A DNA stretch of 57,590 nt from Desulfobacterales bacterium (GCA_018335195.1 JAGXKN010000020.1:1-57590), one strand, 5' to 3'. Shown: positions 8,820 through 18,311, numbered from the stretch's first letter. The notes: generated by a model not told the origin, from the sequence alone. A program made the numbers and translations.

Positions 8820-10280
8820 ATGACCAGCAAAATCCTTATCAACGCCGTGGACCCGGAGGAATGCCGCATTGCCACGGTCACTGACAACCGGCTCGAAGAA
8901 TTTCACGTGGAAACCACTGCCCGGGAGATTACCCAGGGAAACATTTACAAGGCCGTGGTCTCCCGCGTGGAGCCGAGCCTTCAGGCGGTTTTCGTGGATT
9001 ACGGGGCGGAAAAAAATGGCTTTCTGCAGAAACAGGAAATCCATCCCGATTACTTTCAGGACGACCCCTCCGGGGGGCAGTCGTTGAAAAACATCATGAA
9101 GCGCGGCCAGGAACTCATCGTGCAGGTGACCAACGACCCGATCATGGACAAGGGGGCGATGCTGACCACCTATGTTTCGCTTCCGGGCAGAAATACCGTG
9201 CTGATGCCGGGTAACAAGAATCGCGGCGTTTCCAGAAAGATTACCGATGAAAACGAGCGCAAGCGGCTGAAAAAGATCGTCGAAGGACTGGATCTGCCCG
9301 AAGACTACGGGCTGATCGTACGGACAGCGGGCCAGGGTGCAAACAAGACTGCCGTTTCCAAGGATGTCCGATACCTGATGCGGCTGTGGAAAAACATCAA
9401 GAAGAAGGCCGTGGATGAAAAGGCGCCGGTGCTTCTCTACAAGGAAAGAAACATTGCCGTTCGCGCCATTCGCGACTCTTTTACCGCGGATGTCAAGGAA
9501 ATCCTGATCGATGATGACACGGTCTATCAGCAGGTCAAGGAATTCATCCAGATTATCTCGCCCCAGCACAAGAAGCTTGTCAAGCGGCATTCCGCGGACA
9601 AGCCGATTTTTACCAAGTACCAGCTCGAAGAGCAGATCGCATCGATTTTTGACAACCGGGTCAAGCTCAAATCCGGCGGCTCCATTGTCATCGAGCAGAC
9701 CGAGGCCCTGGTTTCCATTGACGTGAACTCGGGCAAGGCCACCCAGAAATCCTCGATAGAGGCCACGGCACTGCAGACCAACCTGGAGGCTGCCGAAGAA
9801 GTCGCCCGGCAGCTCCGGCTGCGGGACTTTGGCGGGCTGATCGTGATCGATTTTATCGATATGCGGGACAGAAAGCACAAATCCCGGGTGGAGCAGACCC
9901 TGAAAACCGAACTCAAGCCGGATAAGGCACGGACCAAGGTCGGCCGGATATCTGCTTTCGGCCTGCTGGAGATGTCGCGGCAGCGGATTCGCCCCTCGAT
10001 CCGATATATCAATTTTGAACCCTGCAAATACTGCCAGGGCAAGGGCGTGATCCAGTCAACCGAGTCGCTGGCCCTGGTTTTTCTGCGAAGGCTGCGCCTC
10101 GAGACCATCAAAAACGGCGTGACCAGTGTGAAGGGCTATCTGCCGCCGGATGTGGCTGCATACCTGTTAAACCGCAAAAAGCGGGAACTTCTGGATGTCG
10201 AGATTCGCAGAAGTATCAGCGTGAGCATTGAACCCGATCATAACATGCTGCCCGGAGACAGCCGGATAGAAAGTGACTGA
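8820..10280 (+). CDS. Ribonuclease E/G family endoribonuclease
   Basis: 486 aa from the ATG at 8820, which has GGAAG 11 bp upstream; an alternative ATG at 8781 adds 13 basic residues. The domains run S1 (about 35-125, with VEPSLQAVFVDYGAEKNGFL), a 5'-sensor/RNase H-like part, and the DNase I-like catalytic core with SIDVNSGK and GLIVIDFIDM supplying the Mg-binding Asp residues. The Zn-link CKYC sits in FEPCKYCQGKG. The motif AFGLLEMSRQR is diagnostic. Its length matches RNase G; the degradosome-scaffolding tail of E. coli RNase E is absent. It cleaves AU-rich single-stranded RNA in rRNA maturation and mRNA turnover. Confidence 0.93.
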   Translation: MTSKILINAVDPEECRIATVTDNRLEEFHVETTAREITQGNIYKAVVSRVEPSLQAVFVDYGAEKNGFLQKQEIHPDYFQDDPSGGQSLKNIMKRGQELIVQVTNDPIMDKGAMLTTYVSLPGRNTVLMPGNKNRGVSRKITDENERKRLKKIVEGLDLPEDYGLIVRTAGQGANKTAVSKDVRYLMRLWKNIKKKAVDEKAPVLLYKERNIAVRAIRDSFTADVKEILIDDDTVYQQVKEFIQIISPQHKKLVKRHSADKPIFTKYQLEEQIASIFDNRVKLKSGGSIVIEQTEALVSIDVNSGKATQKSSIEATALQTNLEAAEEVARQLRLRDFGGLIVIDFIDMRDRKHKSRVEQTLKTELKPDKARTKVGRISAFGLLEMSRQRIRPSIRYINFEPCKYCQGKGVIQSTESLALVFLRRLRLETIKNGVTSVKGYLPPDVAAYLLNRKKRELLDVEIRRSISVSIEPDHNMLPGDSRIESD

Positions 10281-10448
10281 CAGGGAAAATGAAAATCTCG
10301 AGATTCACGGAAAGCATCCCGGTTGGGATAAACATCTTCGAATCACAAAATATTGAAAACGAAAAAACGGGTCTGTTTTAAACCTTTGAATTTGAGTGAT
10401 TAATTATTGTTTCGGATTTCGTGCTTCAGGTTTATTCGTGAAATCGTG

Positions 10449-10475
10449 TTGCCGCTTGAAAGAAGATTGTATAAT
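10449..10475 (+). promoter_or_regulatory. Candidate promoter for yajC-secDF
   Basis: TATAAT (10470-10475) is a perfect -10 box about 48 bp before the yajC start. TTGCCG (10449-10454) is a possible -35, but the 15-bp spacing is short. The 243-bp space after the RNase gene is otherwise AT-rich with no gene in it. Confidence 0.4.
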
Positions 10476-10523
10476 CCGGCCGAAAAACCGGGTGATCAAC
10501 AGCTTAAATAAGGAGGTAGGGAA

Positions 10524-10871
10524 TTGTTTGATTTAGCTTACGCCATGGGGCAGGGCGGCTCCGGGGCCCAGGGAGGAGGCGGTTTTGCCGCGTTCGTGCC
10601 CATTATCCTGATGTTTGTGATTTTCTATTTTCTGCTCATCCGGCCCCAGCAGAAAAAAGCCAAGTCGCATCAGGAGATGATCAGTAATCTCAAGAAGGGT
10701 GACCGGGTGATTACCAGCGGCGGGATCCACGGCACCATCACTTCGCTGGACGAAAATGCGGTCACCGTGGAAATCGCCGAAAAGGTCCGCGTCAAGGTGA
10801 CCCGGGGCAGTATCGCCGGCCTGAGCCAGCCCGCACAGGGCGATTCCCAGAAAACAGAACAGAATGCTTGA
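10524..10871 (+). CDS. yajC: Sec translocase accessory protein YajC
   Basis: 115 aa starting at TTG 10524, with a full AGGAGGT six bases upstream. A short Gly-rich N-terminus precedes one membrane segment (about 24-40) followed directly by the hallmark LLIRPQQKKAKSHQEM and then LKKGDRVITSGGIHGTI. YajC associates with SecD and SecF in the inner membrane as part of the holo-translocon. The gene order yajC-secD-secF is the classic one. The acidic/polar C-terminal tail is variable in the family. Confidence 0.95.
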   Translation: MFDLAYAMGQGGSGAQGGGGFAAFVPIILMFVIFYFLLIRPQQKKAKSHQEMISNLKKGDRVITSGGIHGTITSLDENAVTVEIAEKVRVKVTRGSIAGLSQPAQGDSQKTEQNA

Positions 10872-10916
10872 TTTGTCCATACCGCTGGTGGTAATAAAAC
10901 ATCTTTAAAAATTCCA

Positions 10917-10975
10917 GGGGGCCGGAGAGGTTTGCCCCCCGGCTCGTGTGAAGGGGCGGAATGAAAATCCGTCCC
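10917..10975 (+). other. Hairpins in the yajC-secD spacer
   Basis: The 171-nt spacer between yajC and secD contains two stable hairpins: GGGGGC (10917-10922) with GCCCCC (10934-10939), and GGGGCGGA (10953-10960) with TCCGTCCC (10968-10975, one G-U pair, 7-nt loop). It is unusually long and GC-rich for an operon-internal gap. No known riboswitch class was recognised. It could be an attenuator, a processing site or simply a folded leader. Confidence 0.4.
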
Positions 10976-11042
10976 GGAATGGCGCACGGGGCGGGGGAAA
11001 CGATGATGAAGGCCAACTGCGGGAACCAAAGGGGTGGTTGTA

Positions 11043-12611
11043 TTGAAAGGCTATACTTGGCGCTTGGTTTTGGTACTGGGGGTGCTGCTGGCTGCGGTAA
11101 TCTGCGTGGTCCCGACGTTTCGCCCGGAGGTGTGGCCGCACAAACAGATTAACCTGGGACTGGACCTGCAGGGCGGGATGCACCTGGCCCTGGAGGTGGA
11201 GACCGAGAAGGCGGTGGAAAGCCGGATTGAGAGCATCCGGGGCGAATTGCGATCCCTGTTGCGCGAGGCGCGCATCCGGCACGGACAGCTCCGGGATGAA
11301 GGCAACACCGGTATCAGCCTGCGGCTGCTCGACCCGGCGGATCAGGATAAATTCGCGGATTTGATCGAAGATGAATTCGCCGAGGTTGAGGTTCGTTCCA
11401 CATCCACCCGGGAAGGCGAGCTTTATGCGGAAATCGGGCTTACCCGGCAGAGATCTGCAGAGATCCGCGATCAGGCTGTAACGCAGGCCCTTGAGACAAT
11501 CCGCAACCGTATCGACCAGTTTGGCGTCAACGAGCCGGATATCCGGGTTCAGGGCCAGCGGCGGATTCTGATTCAGCTTCCCGGCATCGAGGATACCCGG
11601 CGCGCCAAGGAGCTGATCGGCAGAACCGCCCAGCTTGAGTTCAAGCTTATCGACGAAGAGCACAGCCTGCAAAAAGCCGTGGACGGCCAGCCGCCGCCCG
11701 GAAGCGAAATCCTCTACGAAAGCAGTGAGGCCACAGGCCGCCAGCGGCAGGCCTACCTGGTGAGAAAACGCGCCCTGCTGACCGGCGCTTACCTGGAAGA
11801 TGCCCGGGTGCAGATCGGCCAGCAGTTTAACCAGCCTTATGTCACAATTGATTTTGACCGCAAGGGCGCCCGGATTTTTGAGCGGGTGACCGGGGAAAAC
11901 GTCGACAAGCGCCTGGCCATTGTCCTGGATAACAAGGTGTATTCCGCGCCGGTCATCCAGGAAAAGATTCCGGGCGGCAAGGCCCGGATTACAGGACAGT
12001 TTGACATGCAGGAGGCCCATGACCTGGCCATCGTCCTGCGGGCCGGCGCATTGCCCGCGCCGGTGAAAATCATCGAGGAGCGCACCGTGGGGCCGTCCCT
12101 GGGGCAGGATTCCATCCGCATGGGATTTATCTCCATGGCGGTGGGCGGCGCACTGGTGATCCTGTTCATGGTCCTGTACTACCAGTTGGCAGGGCTGATC
12201 GCAGATCTTGCGCTGGGGCTGAACATTGTCCTGATCGCCGCGGGACTGGCCGCTTTTGGCGCAACCCTGACCCTGCCCGGAATTGCCGGTATTATTCTGA
12301 CTATCGGCATGGCAGTGGATGCCAACGTGATCATTTTCGAGCGCATCCGCGAGGAACGACGGCTGGGCAAGACACCCGGATCAGCCATTAATGCGGGTTT
12401 TGACCGGGCCGCGGTGGCCGTACTCGATGCCAATGTGACCACGCTGATTGCAGCCCTTGTTCTCTACCAGTTCGGTACCGGTCCGGTCAAAGGCTTTGCC
12501 GTCACCCTGAGCCTGGGCGTGCTGGCCAGCCTGTTTACGGCCCTGATTGTGTGCCGGCTGATCTTTGACTACTTATACAGCGTACGGCGCTTGAAAACAC
12601 TCAGTATATAA
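11043..12611 (+). CDS. secD: Protein translocase subunit SecD
   Basis: 522 aa from TTG 11043, chosen because AAAGGGG (11028-11034) is correctly spaced for it; a GTG at 11034 overlaps that site. TM1 is followed by the conserved LGLDLQGGMHL motif, the large periplasmic P1 domain with TIRNRIDQFGVNEP and LIQLPGIED, and the five clustered C-terminal membrane helices with GMAVDANVIIFERIREE. SecD with SecF forms the proton-driven RND-like motor that pulls preproteins out of the SecYEG channel. secF starts 10 bp downstream. Confidence 0.97.
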   Translation: MKGYTWRLVLVLGVLLAAVICVVPTFRPEVWPHKQINLGLDLQGGMHLALEVETEKAVESRIESIRGELRSLLREARIRHGQLRDEGNTGISLRLLDPADQDKFADLIEDEFAEVEVRSTSTREGELYAEIGLTRQRSAEIRDQAVTQALETIRNRIDQFGVNEPDIRVQGQRRILIQLPGIEDTRRAKELIGRTAQLEFKLIDEEHSLQKAVDGQPPPGSEILYESSEATGRQRQAYLVRKRALLTGAYLEDARVQIGQQFNQPYVTIDFDRKGARIFERVTGENVDKRLAIVLDNKVYSAPVIQEKIPGGKARITGQFDMQEAHDLAIVLRAGALPAPVKIIEERTVGPSLGQDSIRMGFISMAVGGALVILFMVLYYQLAGLIADLALGLNIVLIAAGLAAFGATLTLPGIAGIILTIGMAVDANVIIFERIREERRLGKTPGSAINAGFDRAAVAVLDANVTTLIAALVLYQFGTGPVKGFAVTLSLGVLASLFTALIVCRLIFDYLYSVRRLKTLSI

Positions 12612-12621
12612 GGATTTATCC

Positions 12622-13692
12622 ATGGAATTTATCAAACCCGGGGTCAACATCAATTTTATCGGCAGGCGATACCTTGGATACGGGATTTCCGCGTTTCTGA
12701 TTGTTTTGAGCATCTTGACGCTGGTGATCATGGGGGGGCCCAAATACGGCATTGATTTTGCCGGCGGCACCGTCATCCAGGTCAAGTTTGACAGGGATGT
12801 CAGCATTACAGATATCAAGGCCGGCCTGGCGGAAATCGACCTGGGCGGGTCTGCGGTGCAGCGATTCGGGGACCCGGAGGAAAACGAGTACCTGGTTCGA
12901 ACTGACCAGTCGGTGGCCACCGGAGATGATTTTTCAAATCAGGTCACCAGGGCCGCGGCTTCGGCCACGGGCGCGGACGCCGAGATCCGGCGGGTGGAAA
13001 TGGTAGGCCCGCAGGTGGGCCAGACATTGCGGGAAAAAGCGCTTTTTGCCCTGTTTTACGCCCTGCTGTTTATCACCATCTACATATCCGGCCGCTTTGA
13101 AATGAAATGGATGGTCAGCGCGGTCACCGCAGGAGCGCTTATCGGGGCCGTATACCTGTTTTCCCTGTTTAACATGAGCATCCCGATTCTAATCCTGGTG
13201 GCCCTGATCGTCAGCCTCATACTGTTCTGGCAGCTGCACCTGCGATTTGCCATGGGCGCCATTGTGGCCCTGATCCATGACGTGACCATTACGGTGGGGG
13301 TTTTCACCCTGGTGGGAAAAGAGTTTTCCCTGCCCATCGTGGCCGCCCTGTTGACAATTATCGGGTATTCATTGAATGACACCATCATCGTGTTTGACCG
13401 GATCCGGGAGAACCTGCGGCGCTATACCCGCCGCGGGCTGGAGGAAAATGTCAACCGCAGCATCAATGAAACCTTGAGCCGCACGATCCTGACCTCCTCG
13501 ACCACCCTGATTGTCCTGCTCTGCCTGTTTTTTCTGGGCGGTGACATCATTCACGATTTTGCCTTTGCCCTGATCGTGGGCGTGCTGATCGGAACCTACT
13601 CCTCGGTTTTCGTGGCCAGCCCGACGCTGGTTTTAATGGAGGGCGCCGGTATTCCCACGGGGCAGTCGTCTCCGGCGGAAGCAAACGGCTGA
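12622..13692 (+). CDS. secF: Protein translocase subunit SecF
   Basis: 356 aa, ATG with AAGGA upstream. It has a single N-terminal membrane helix, then GPKYGIDFAGGTVIQVKF (the SecF counterpart of the SecD DLQGG motif), a periplasmic domain, and five C-terminal helices with SLNDTIIVFDRIREN, the signature that places it in SecF rather than SecD. It completes the SecDF-YajC complex encoded just upstream. The C-terminal tail (IPTGQSSPAEANG) is short and polar. Confidence 0.97.
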   Translation: MEFIKPGVNINFIGRRYLGYGISAFLIVLSILTLVIMGGPKYGIDFAGGTVIQVKFDRDVSITDIKAGLAEIDLGGSAVQRFGDPEENEYLVRTDQSVATGDDFSNQVTRAAASATGADAEIRRVEMVGPQVGQTLREKALFALFYALLFITIYISGRFEMKWMVSAVTAGALIGAVYLFSLFNMSIPILILVALIVSLILFWQLHLRFAMGAIVALIHDVTITVGVFTLVGKEFSLPIVAALLTIIGYSLNDTIIVFDRIRENLRRYTRRGLEENVNRSINETLSRTILTSSTTLIVLLCLFFLGGDIIHDFAFALIVGVLIGTYSSVFVASPTLVLMEGAGIPTGQSSPAEANG

Positions 13693-13732
13693 ATCCGATT
13701 ATCTGATCAGGATACGGAATACGGTTTTTCAG

Positions 13733-14869
13733 ATGGGCTCCCGGGAAAAGAAGGATCGTCTCCATGCATGGATGGCATTGAGGCAGGCATCGGGTATCGG
13801 GCCGCTTATCTATAAACGCCTGATAGACCGGTTCGGGCTCCCGGAGAAAGTACTTTCCGCCAGCCGCGCGGATCTGCTGGGCGTGGCCGGCATGACGGAA
13901 AATGCCGCACAAAGCGTCATCCGGGCCGGATCCGCGAAGGGGCCGCAAGAAGAAATCGCCTGTTGCCGGGAAAACGGATACCGCATCATCACCCTGCAAG
14001 ACGCGCAATACCCTTACCGGCTCGCCCGGATCGCAGATCCGCCGCCCTACTTGTATGCCTTTGGTGAAGATATTCCCGCCGGACCTGCCGTGGCAATTGT
14101 GGGAACGCGGAACTGCACCCGTTATGGCATCTCCATGGCCCGTCGCCTGAGTGCGGATCTGGCGGCCATGGGGATGGTCATTGTATCGGGCATGGCCCGG
14201 GGTGTGGATTCAGGGGCCCACCGGGGCGCCCTGGAGGCGGGCGGCAAAACCGTGGCCGTTCTCGGCAGCGGGCTTTCGGTGATTTATCCGTCGGAAAACC
14301 GGGGACTTTATTTTGATATTGCTAAAAACGGCACGGTGATTTCCGAACTGCCGGTCAAAGAGATTCCCAACAGTTACAATTTTCCGGCCAGAAACCGGAT
14401 TATTTCCGGCATGAGCCTCGGCACGGTGGTGGTGGAGGCGGCGAAAAAAAGCGGGTCCCTGATCACCGCGCGTCTGGCCGCAGAGCAGGGCAGGGAAGTG
14501 TTTGCCGTGCCCGGAAATATTCAATCGTATAAAAGCACGGGCACCCATGCGCTTTTAAAGCAGGGCGCCCGCCTGGTGGAGCGGGCAGAAGACGTGATCG
14601 AGGAACTCGCCCCCCTTCTGGTGGCCGGTTTCGACAGCAGGGAAGAGACATCCCCGGCAGCCCGGGAAACCGAAAAGGCTGCTGCGGACTTGACAGCGGA
14701 AGAAAAACGGATATACGATGCGCTCGATTCGTACCCGGCCCATATAGATGAACTGGCACAGTGCCTGAAAACCGATGTCGGATCCCTGCTGGCCGAACTT
14801 TTAAAACTGGAATTAAAGGGCATGGCCGTCCAGATGCCCGGAAAATATTTTTGTCGCAGCGGAGTCTAA
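13733..14869 (+). CDS. dprA: DNA-processing protein DprA (Smf)
   Basis: 378 aa. An N-terminal HhH/SAM-like part is followed by the Rossmann-like DprA core with VGTRNCTRYG, VSGMARGVDSGAH and NRIISGMSLGTVVVEA motifs, and a C-terminal winged-helix (DLTAEEKRIYDALDSYP and onward). DprA loads RecA on incoming single-stranded DNA during transformation; it is also widespread in bacteria not known to be competent. It ends 2 bp before the topA start, a common dprA-topA arrangement. Confidence 0.95.
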   Translation: MGSREKKDRLHAWMALRQASGIGPLIYKRLIDRFGLPEKVLSASRADLLGVAGMTENAAQSVIRAGSAKGPQEEIACCRENGYRIITLQDAQYPYRLARIADPPPYLYAFGEDIPAGPAVAIVGTRNCTRYGISMARRLSADLAAMGMVIVSGMARGVDSGAHRGALEAGGKTVAVLGSGLSVIYPSENRGLYFDIAKNGTVISELPVKEIPNSYNFPARNRIISGMSLGTVVVEAAKKSGSLITARLAAEQGREVFAVPGNIQSYKSTGTHALLKQGARLVERAEDVIEELAPLLVAGFDSREETSPAARETEKAAADLTAEEKRIYDALDSYPAHIDELAQCLKTDVGSLLAELLKLELKGMAVQMPGKYFCRSGV

Positions 14870-14871
14870 GC

Positions 14872-17148
14872 GTGAGCAAGCCTTTAATTATCGTCGAATC
14901 CCCGACCAAGGTTAAAACAATCCAGAAATATCTGGGCGGCAAGTATAATGTCGCTTCCACCGTGGGCCACATCAAGGACCTGCCCCAGAAAGAACTTGGC
15001 ATTGACGTGGAAAACGGTTTTGTTCCCAACTACGTTACCATCCCGGGCAAGCAGAAGGTGATCAAGGCCTTAAAGGAGGCGGCCGGAGACACCCAGGACA
15101 TCTACCTGGCCCCGGACCCGGACCGGGAGGGCGAGGCCATTGCCTGGCACGCCGCAGACGTGCTGCAGAAGAAGGGACGCAATTTTCACCGGGTGCTGTT
15201 CCATGAGCTGACCAAAAGCGGGGTCAACGAAGCCCTGTCCAGGCCGGAGTCCTTAAACGAAAATCGCTATAAGGCCCAGCAAACCCGGCGTGTTCTGGAT
15301 CGGCTGGTGGGATACCAGATTTCTCCCATATTGTGGAAAAAGGTCAAGTACGGGCTGAGCGCCGGCCGGGTCCAATCCGTGGCCGTGCGCATCATCTGTG
15401 AGCGCGAAAGAGCCATCCAGGCATTTGAGCCCGAAGAATACTGGAGCATTACCGCACATCTCAAGGCCGGCAATCCGCCCGCATTCGAGGCCAGGCTGGC
15501 CAAATACAAGGGAAAGAAGTTTTCCATCCCGGATGAACAAACCGCCATGCAGACCCGGGATCAGCTTGCGGATTCCGAGTTCACGGTGGACAAAATCACC
15601 CGGAAAACCGTTCGCCGCAGGCCTTATCCGCCGTTTACCACCAGCAAGCTTCAGCAGGATGCCATCCGCAAGCTTCGGTTTTCCGCCAAAAAAACCATGA
15701 CCGTGGCCCAGCAGCTCTATGAAGGCGTGGATCTGGGCGGGGAGACCGTGGGACTGATCACCTACATGCGCACGGATTCCACCCGGATTTCGGCCGAGGC
15801 GGCCAATGAGGCAAAGGACCTGATCCTGCAGCGCCACGGCAAGGACTACGCCCTGGAAAAACCCCGGTTTTTTGCCAATAAAAACCGCACTCAGGATGCC
15901 CATGAGGCCATTCGGCCCACATCCGTATACAACAGCCCGGAAAAGGTAAAGCCCTATCTGTCAAAAGACCAGTTCGCCCTGTATCAGCTGATCTGGCAGC
16001 GGTTTGTGGCTTCCCAGATGGCCGAGGCATTAATCGATCAGAAGAACATCGCCATTGCCGCAGGCGATTACCTGCTCACTGCCAGCGGATCCACGGTCAA
16101 GTTTCCCGGGTTTCTGGCCCTGTACCAGTCGGCCGATGACACGGCAGAAGCCGAAAGCAAGAAAAGGGAAGGACAGCTGCCGGAAATGTCGGAAAAGGAA
16201 CAGCTTGCCCTGGTGCAGCTCGAACCCAAACAGCACTTTACCGCCCCGCCGCCGCGGTATTCCGAGGCCGCGCTGGTCAAGGAACTGGAGGAAAACGGAA
16301 TCGGCCGGCCCAGCACTTATGCCACGATTCTTTCCACCATCCGGGACAAGGGATACGTGGAGTTGATCAAGGGGTTTTTCCATCCCACGGAATTGGGCTT
16401 TATCATCACCGACCTGCTGGTGGAGAACTTTCCCGACATCCTGAACGTGGACTTTACCGCCCAGCTGGAAAATGACCTGGACAAGGTGGAGTCAGACGAA
16501 CAGGAAGCGCTGGACCTGCTTCGCAGGTTTTATGAATTGTTTGAGCAGCGGGTGATCGCTGCGGCGGAAAAGATGCTCAGCGTCAAGGGGGTGGGCCTGC
16601 CCACGGGACTGAAATGTCCGGAATGCGGGCGGGAGGCGCGGATCAAGGTGGGAAAAAACGGCCCGTTCCTGGCATGCGAAGGATATCCGGACTGCACTTG
16701 GTCCAGGAACTACATCCGCAATGAAAAGGGCGTGATCGAGCCGGTCGAGCCGTCTGAACAGGCCGCAGAAGGGGAAACCTGCGAGAAATGCGGCCGATCC
16801 ATGGTGGTCAAGCAGGGGCGCTACGGTGAATTCCTGGCCTGCAGCGGATACCCGGAATGCAAGCATACCAAGTCAATCAATGCCGGTGCACCGGCCAAAT
16901 CCACCGGCGTACCCTGTCCCCGGGAAGGGTGCAGCGGCGAGCTCATGGAACGCAAATCCAGAAGGGGCAAGGTTTTTTACGGATGCAGCCGCTATCCGGA
17001 TTGCAATTTTGCCCTCTGGGATAAGCCGGTAGCCAAAAAGTGCCCGGAATGCGGCGCTTCATACATGGTGGAAAAGGAAACCAAGAAGGAAGGCCGGATA
17101 ATCAAATGCGCACAAAAGGAGTGCGGCCATAAGGAGCCGGCAGCGTAA
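14872..17148 (+). CDS. topA: DNA topoisomerase I
   Basis: 758 aa from GTG 14872 (SKPLIIVESPTKVKT), two bases after dprA, with GGAG at 14861-14864; a longer frame from 14761 lies inside dprA and was rejected. The Toprim domain has VESPTK and the DPDREGEAIAWH motif with its metal-binding Asp pair. The catalytic Tyr is in GLITYMRTDSTRIS. The C-terminus has four Cys4-type zinc ribbons beginning CPECG, CEKCG, CPREGC and CPECG. It relaxes negative supercoils by passing one strand through a transient break. Full length, no anomalies. Confidence 0.97.
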   Translation: MSKPLIIVESPTKVKTIQKYLGGKYNVASTVGHIKDLPQKELGIDVENGFVPNYVTIPGKQKVIKALKEAAGDTQDIYLAPDPDREGEAIAWHAADVLQKKGRNFHRVLFHELTKSGVNEALSRPESLNENRYKAQQTRRVLDRLVGYQISPILWKKVKYGLSAGRVQSVAVRIICERERAIQAFEPEEYWSITAHLKAGNPPAFEARLAKYKGKKFSIPDEQTAMQTRDQLADSEFTVDKITRKTVRRRPYPPFTTSKLQQDAIRKLRFSAKKTMTVAQQLYEGVDLGGETVGLITYMRTDSTRISAEAANEAKDLILQRHGKDYALEKPRFFANKNRTQDAHEAIRPTSVYNSPEKVKPYLSKDQFALYQLIWQRFVASQMAEALIDQKNIAIAAGDYLLTASGSTVKFPGFLALYQSADDTAEAESKKREGQLPEMSEKEQLALVQLEPKQHFTAPPPRYSEAALVKELEENGIGRPSTYATILSTIRDKGYVELIKGFFHPTELGFIITDLLVENFPDILNVDFTAQLENDLDKVESDEQEALDLLRRFYELFEQRVIAAAEKMLSVKGVGLPTGLKCPECGREARIKVGKNGPFLACEGYPDCTWSRNYIRNEKGVIEPVEPSEQAAEGETCEKCGRSMVVKQGRYGEFLACSGYPECKHTKSINAGAPAKSTGVPCPREGCSGELMERKSRRGKVFYGCSRYPDCNFALWDKPVAKKCPECGASYMVEKETKKEGRIIKCAQKECGHKEPAA

Positions 17149-17156
17149 GCCGGGGT

Positions 17157-18311
17157 TTACCGCGCCAGGCGGTCCAGGTAGGCCAGGTCCCGGTTCTGGG
17201 TATTCTTGGTGCCCACGGCCAGTACATGGATGTAGTTCGTGGAATTCTTGCTGAAATACAGGCGGCCGTTGTAGGAAAAAACCACTTCGAATACCGTATT
17301 CTTTCCTTTTTTATGAAACACTTTCCGTTTGATGGGCACCAAGGCGGGATCATCGTTTAACTGGTGAATCACCTCCTCGGCTTTCAGCGCCATTTCCTCG
17401 GTAAGTTCAGCAATCCCCCGCAGAGCCCGGTCATACATCTCCACCTGCTTGTAAAGCGCTTTGAATCGTTTTCCCAGCCGTTCGGCTTCCTTTTCCTTCT
17501 GCCGGTCCACGTTTTCCCGCAGTTTTTCCAGCTCTGAGAGCTGGTCGCGCAGACGGGAAATCTCTTCCTGCTGCTGCTCCTGCTCGGAAAGGTTCTGCGA
17601 GAGCCGGTTTTCGAGTTGTTCGATTTCCTCGAACATGTCCTCTTCATTGCGCTCGGCTTCGCGCTTCTGGTTGTCCAGACTTTGCTGGAGCTGCGTGTAT
17701 TCTTCTGCCAGTTTCCGGCGCTCGGTATCGAGCTGGTCCACCCGCCGGGCGTATTCGTTTTCCAGGTCATGGAGCCGCTGGAGTTCCTCGGTTTTTTCCC
17801 GATCCTCCCTGCGGCTTTTACGCAGTGCCATACGGTAGTAGCCGTACAGGGCGCTTGCAAACACCACGATATAAAACAGGAGGATCCCCCCGGAAAGCAG
17901 CGAGAAAGGCTCGATGAAAACTTCGACCTCGAGATTCAGGCCGTTTTCGAGCATTCGGAAGTTTTTCTGCGCAGTGTCCATGGGGTCCTGCTGCAGGCCG
18001 TTGTCTTCATCCCCCTGCAGCACCGGCGGGTAAAGAATCGTGCCGCGGTTGGTGGCCACCGTAACGTCGAGTTTCAAGCCCATCCCGATCACGGGGTCGT
18101 TCTGGATATAGCGGGAAACCGATTCGTTAATCGCATCCGAGAGGCTGACGCTGCCGTTTAAGACGGCGTTCATATCCGAGAGGTAGACATTATTGACCGC
18201 CTTTCGGTAATGGCCGGTCATATAATGCTCCAGTCCGGATACCGTGGCCATGTAGAGCACCGGCGGCATGAGGATGCACAGAATAATGATTTTAAACGAC
18301 AGGTGTTTCAT
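17157..18311 (-). CDS. Membrane-anchored coiled-coil protein with RelE/HigB-like C-terminal segment
   Basis: 384 aa. TM1 (about 6-25), an extracytoplasmic region of about 110 residues, and TM2 (about 140-162) give a single-domain sensor-like topology. A long, highly charged coiled coil (about 165-320, rich in E, R, Q) follows. The last 48 residues (337-384), with FEVVFSYNGRLYF and then HVLAVGTKNTQNRDLAYL, resemble the end of RelE/HigB-type toxins, where an R/Y strand is followed by the KKTQ-type turn and helix. That assignment is by eye. No antitoxin gene is adjacent. It lies 35 bp downstream of the TPR lipoprotein gene, same strand, and converges on topA with an 8-bp gap. Function not recognised. 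Confidence 0.75.
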   Translation of the reverse strand: MKHLSFKIIILCILMPPVLYMATVSGLEHYMTGHYRKAVNNVYLSDMNAVLNGSVSLSDAINESVSRYIQNDPVIGMGLKLDVTVATNRGTILYPPVLQGDEDNGLQQDPMDTAQKNFRMLENGLNLEVEVFIEPFSLLSGGILLFYIVVFASALYGYYRMALRKSRREDREKTEELQRLHDLENEYARRVDQLDTERRKLAEEYTQLQQSLDNQKREAERNEEDMFEEIEQLENRLSQNLSEQEQQQEEISRLRDQLSELEKLRENVDRQKEKEAERLGKRFKALYKQVEMYDRALRGIAELTEEMALKAEEVIHQLNDDPALVPIKRKVFHKKGKNTVFEVVFSYNGRLYFSKNSTNYIHVLAVGTKNTQNRDLAYLDRLAR

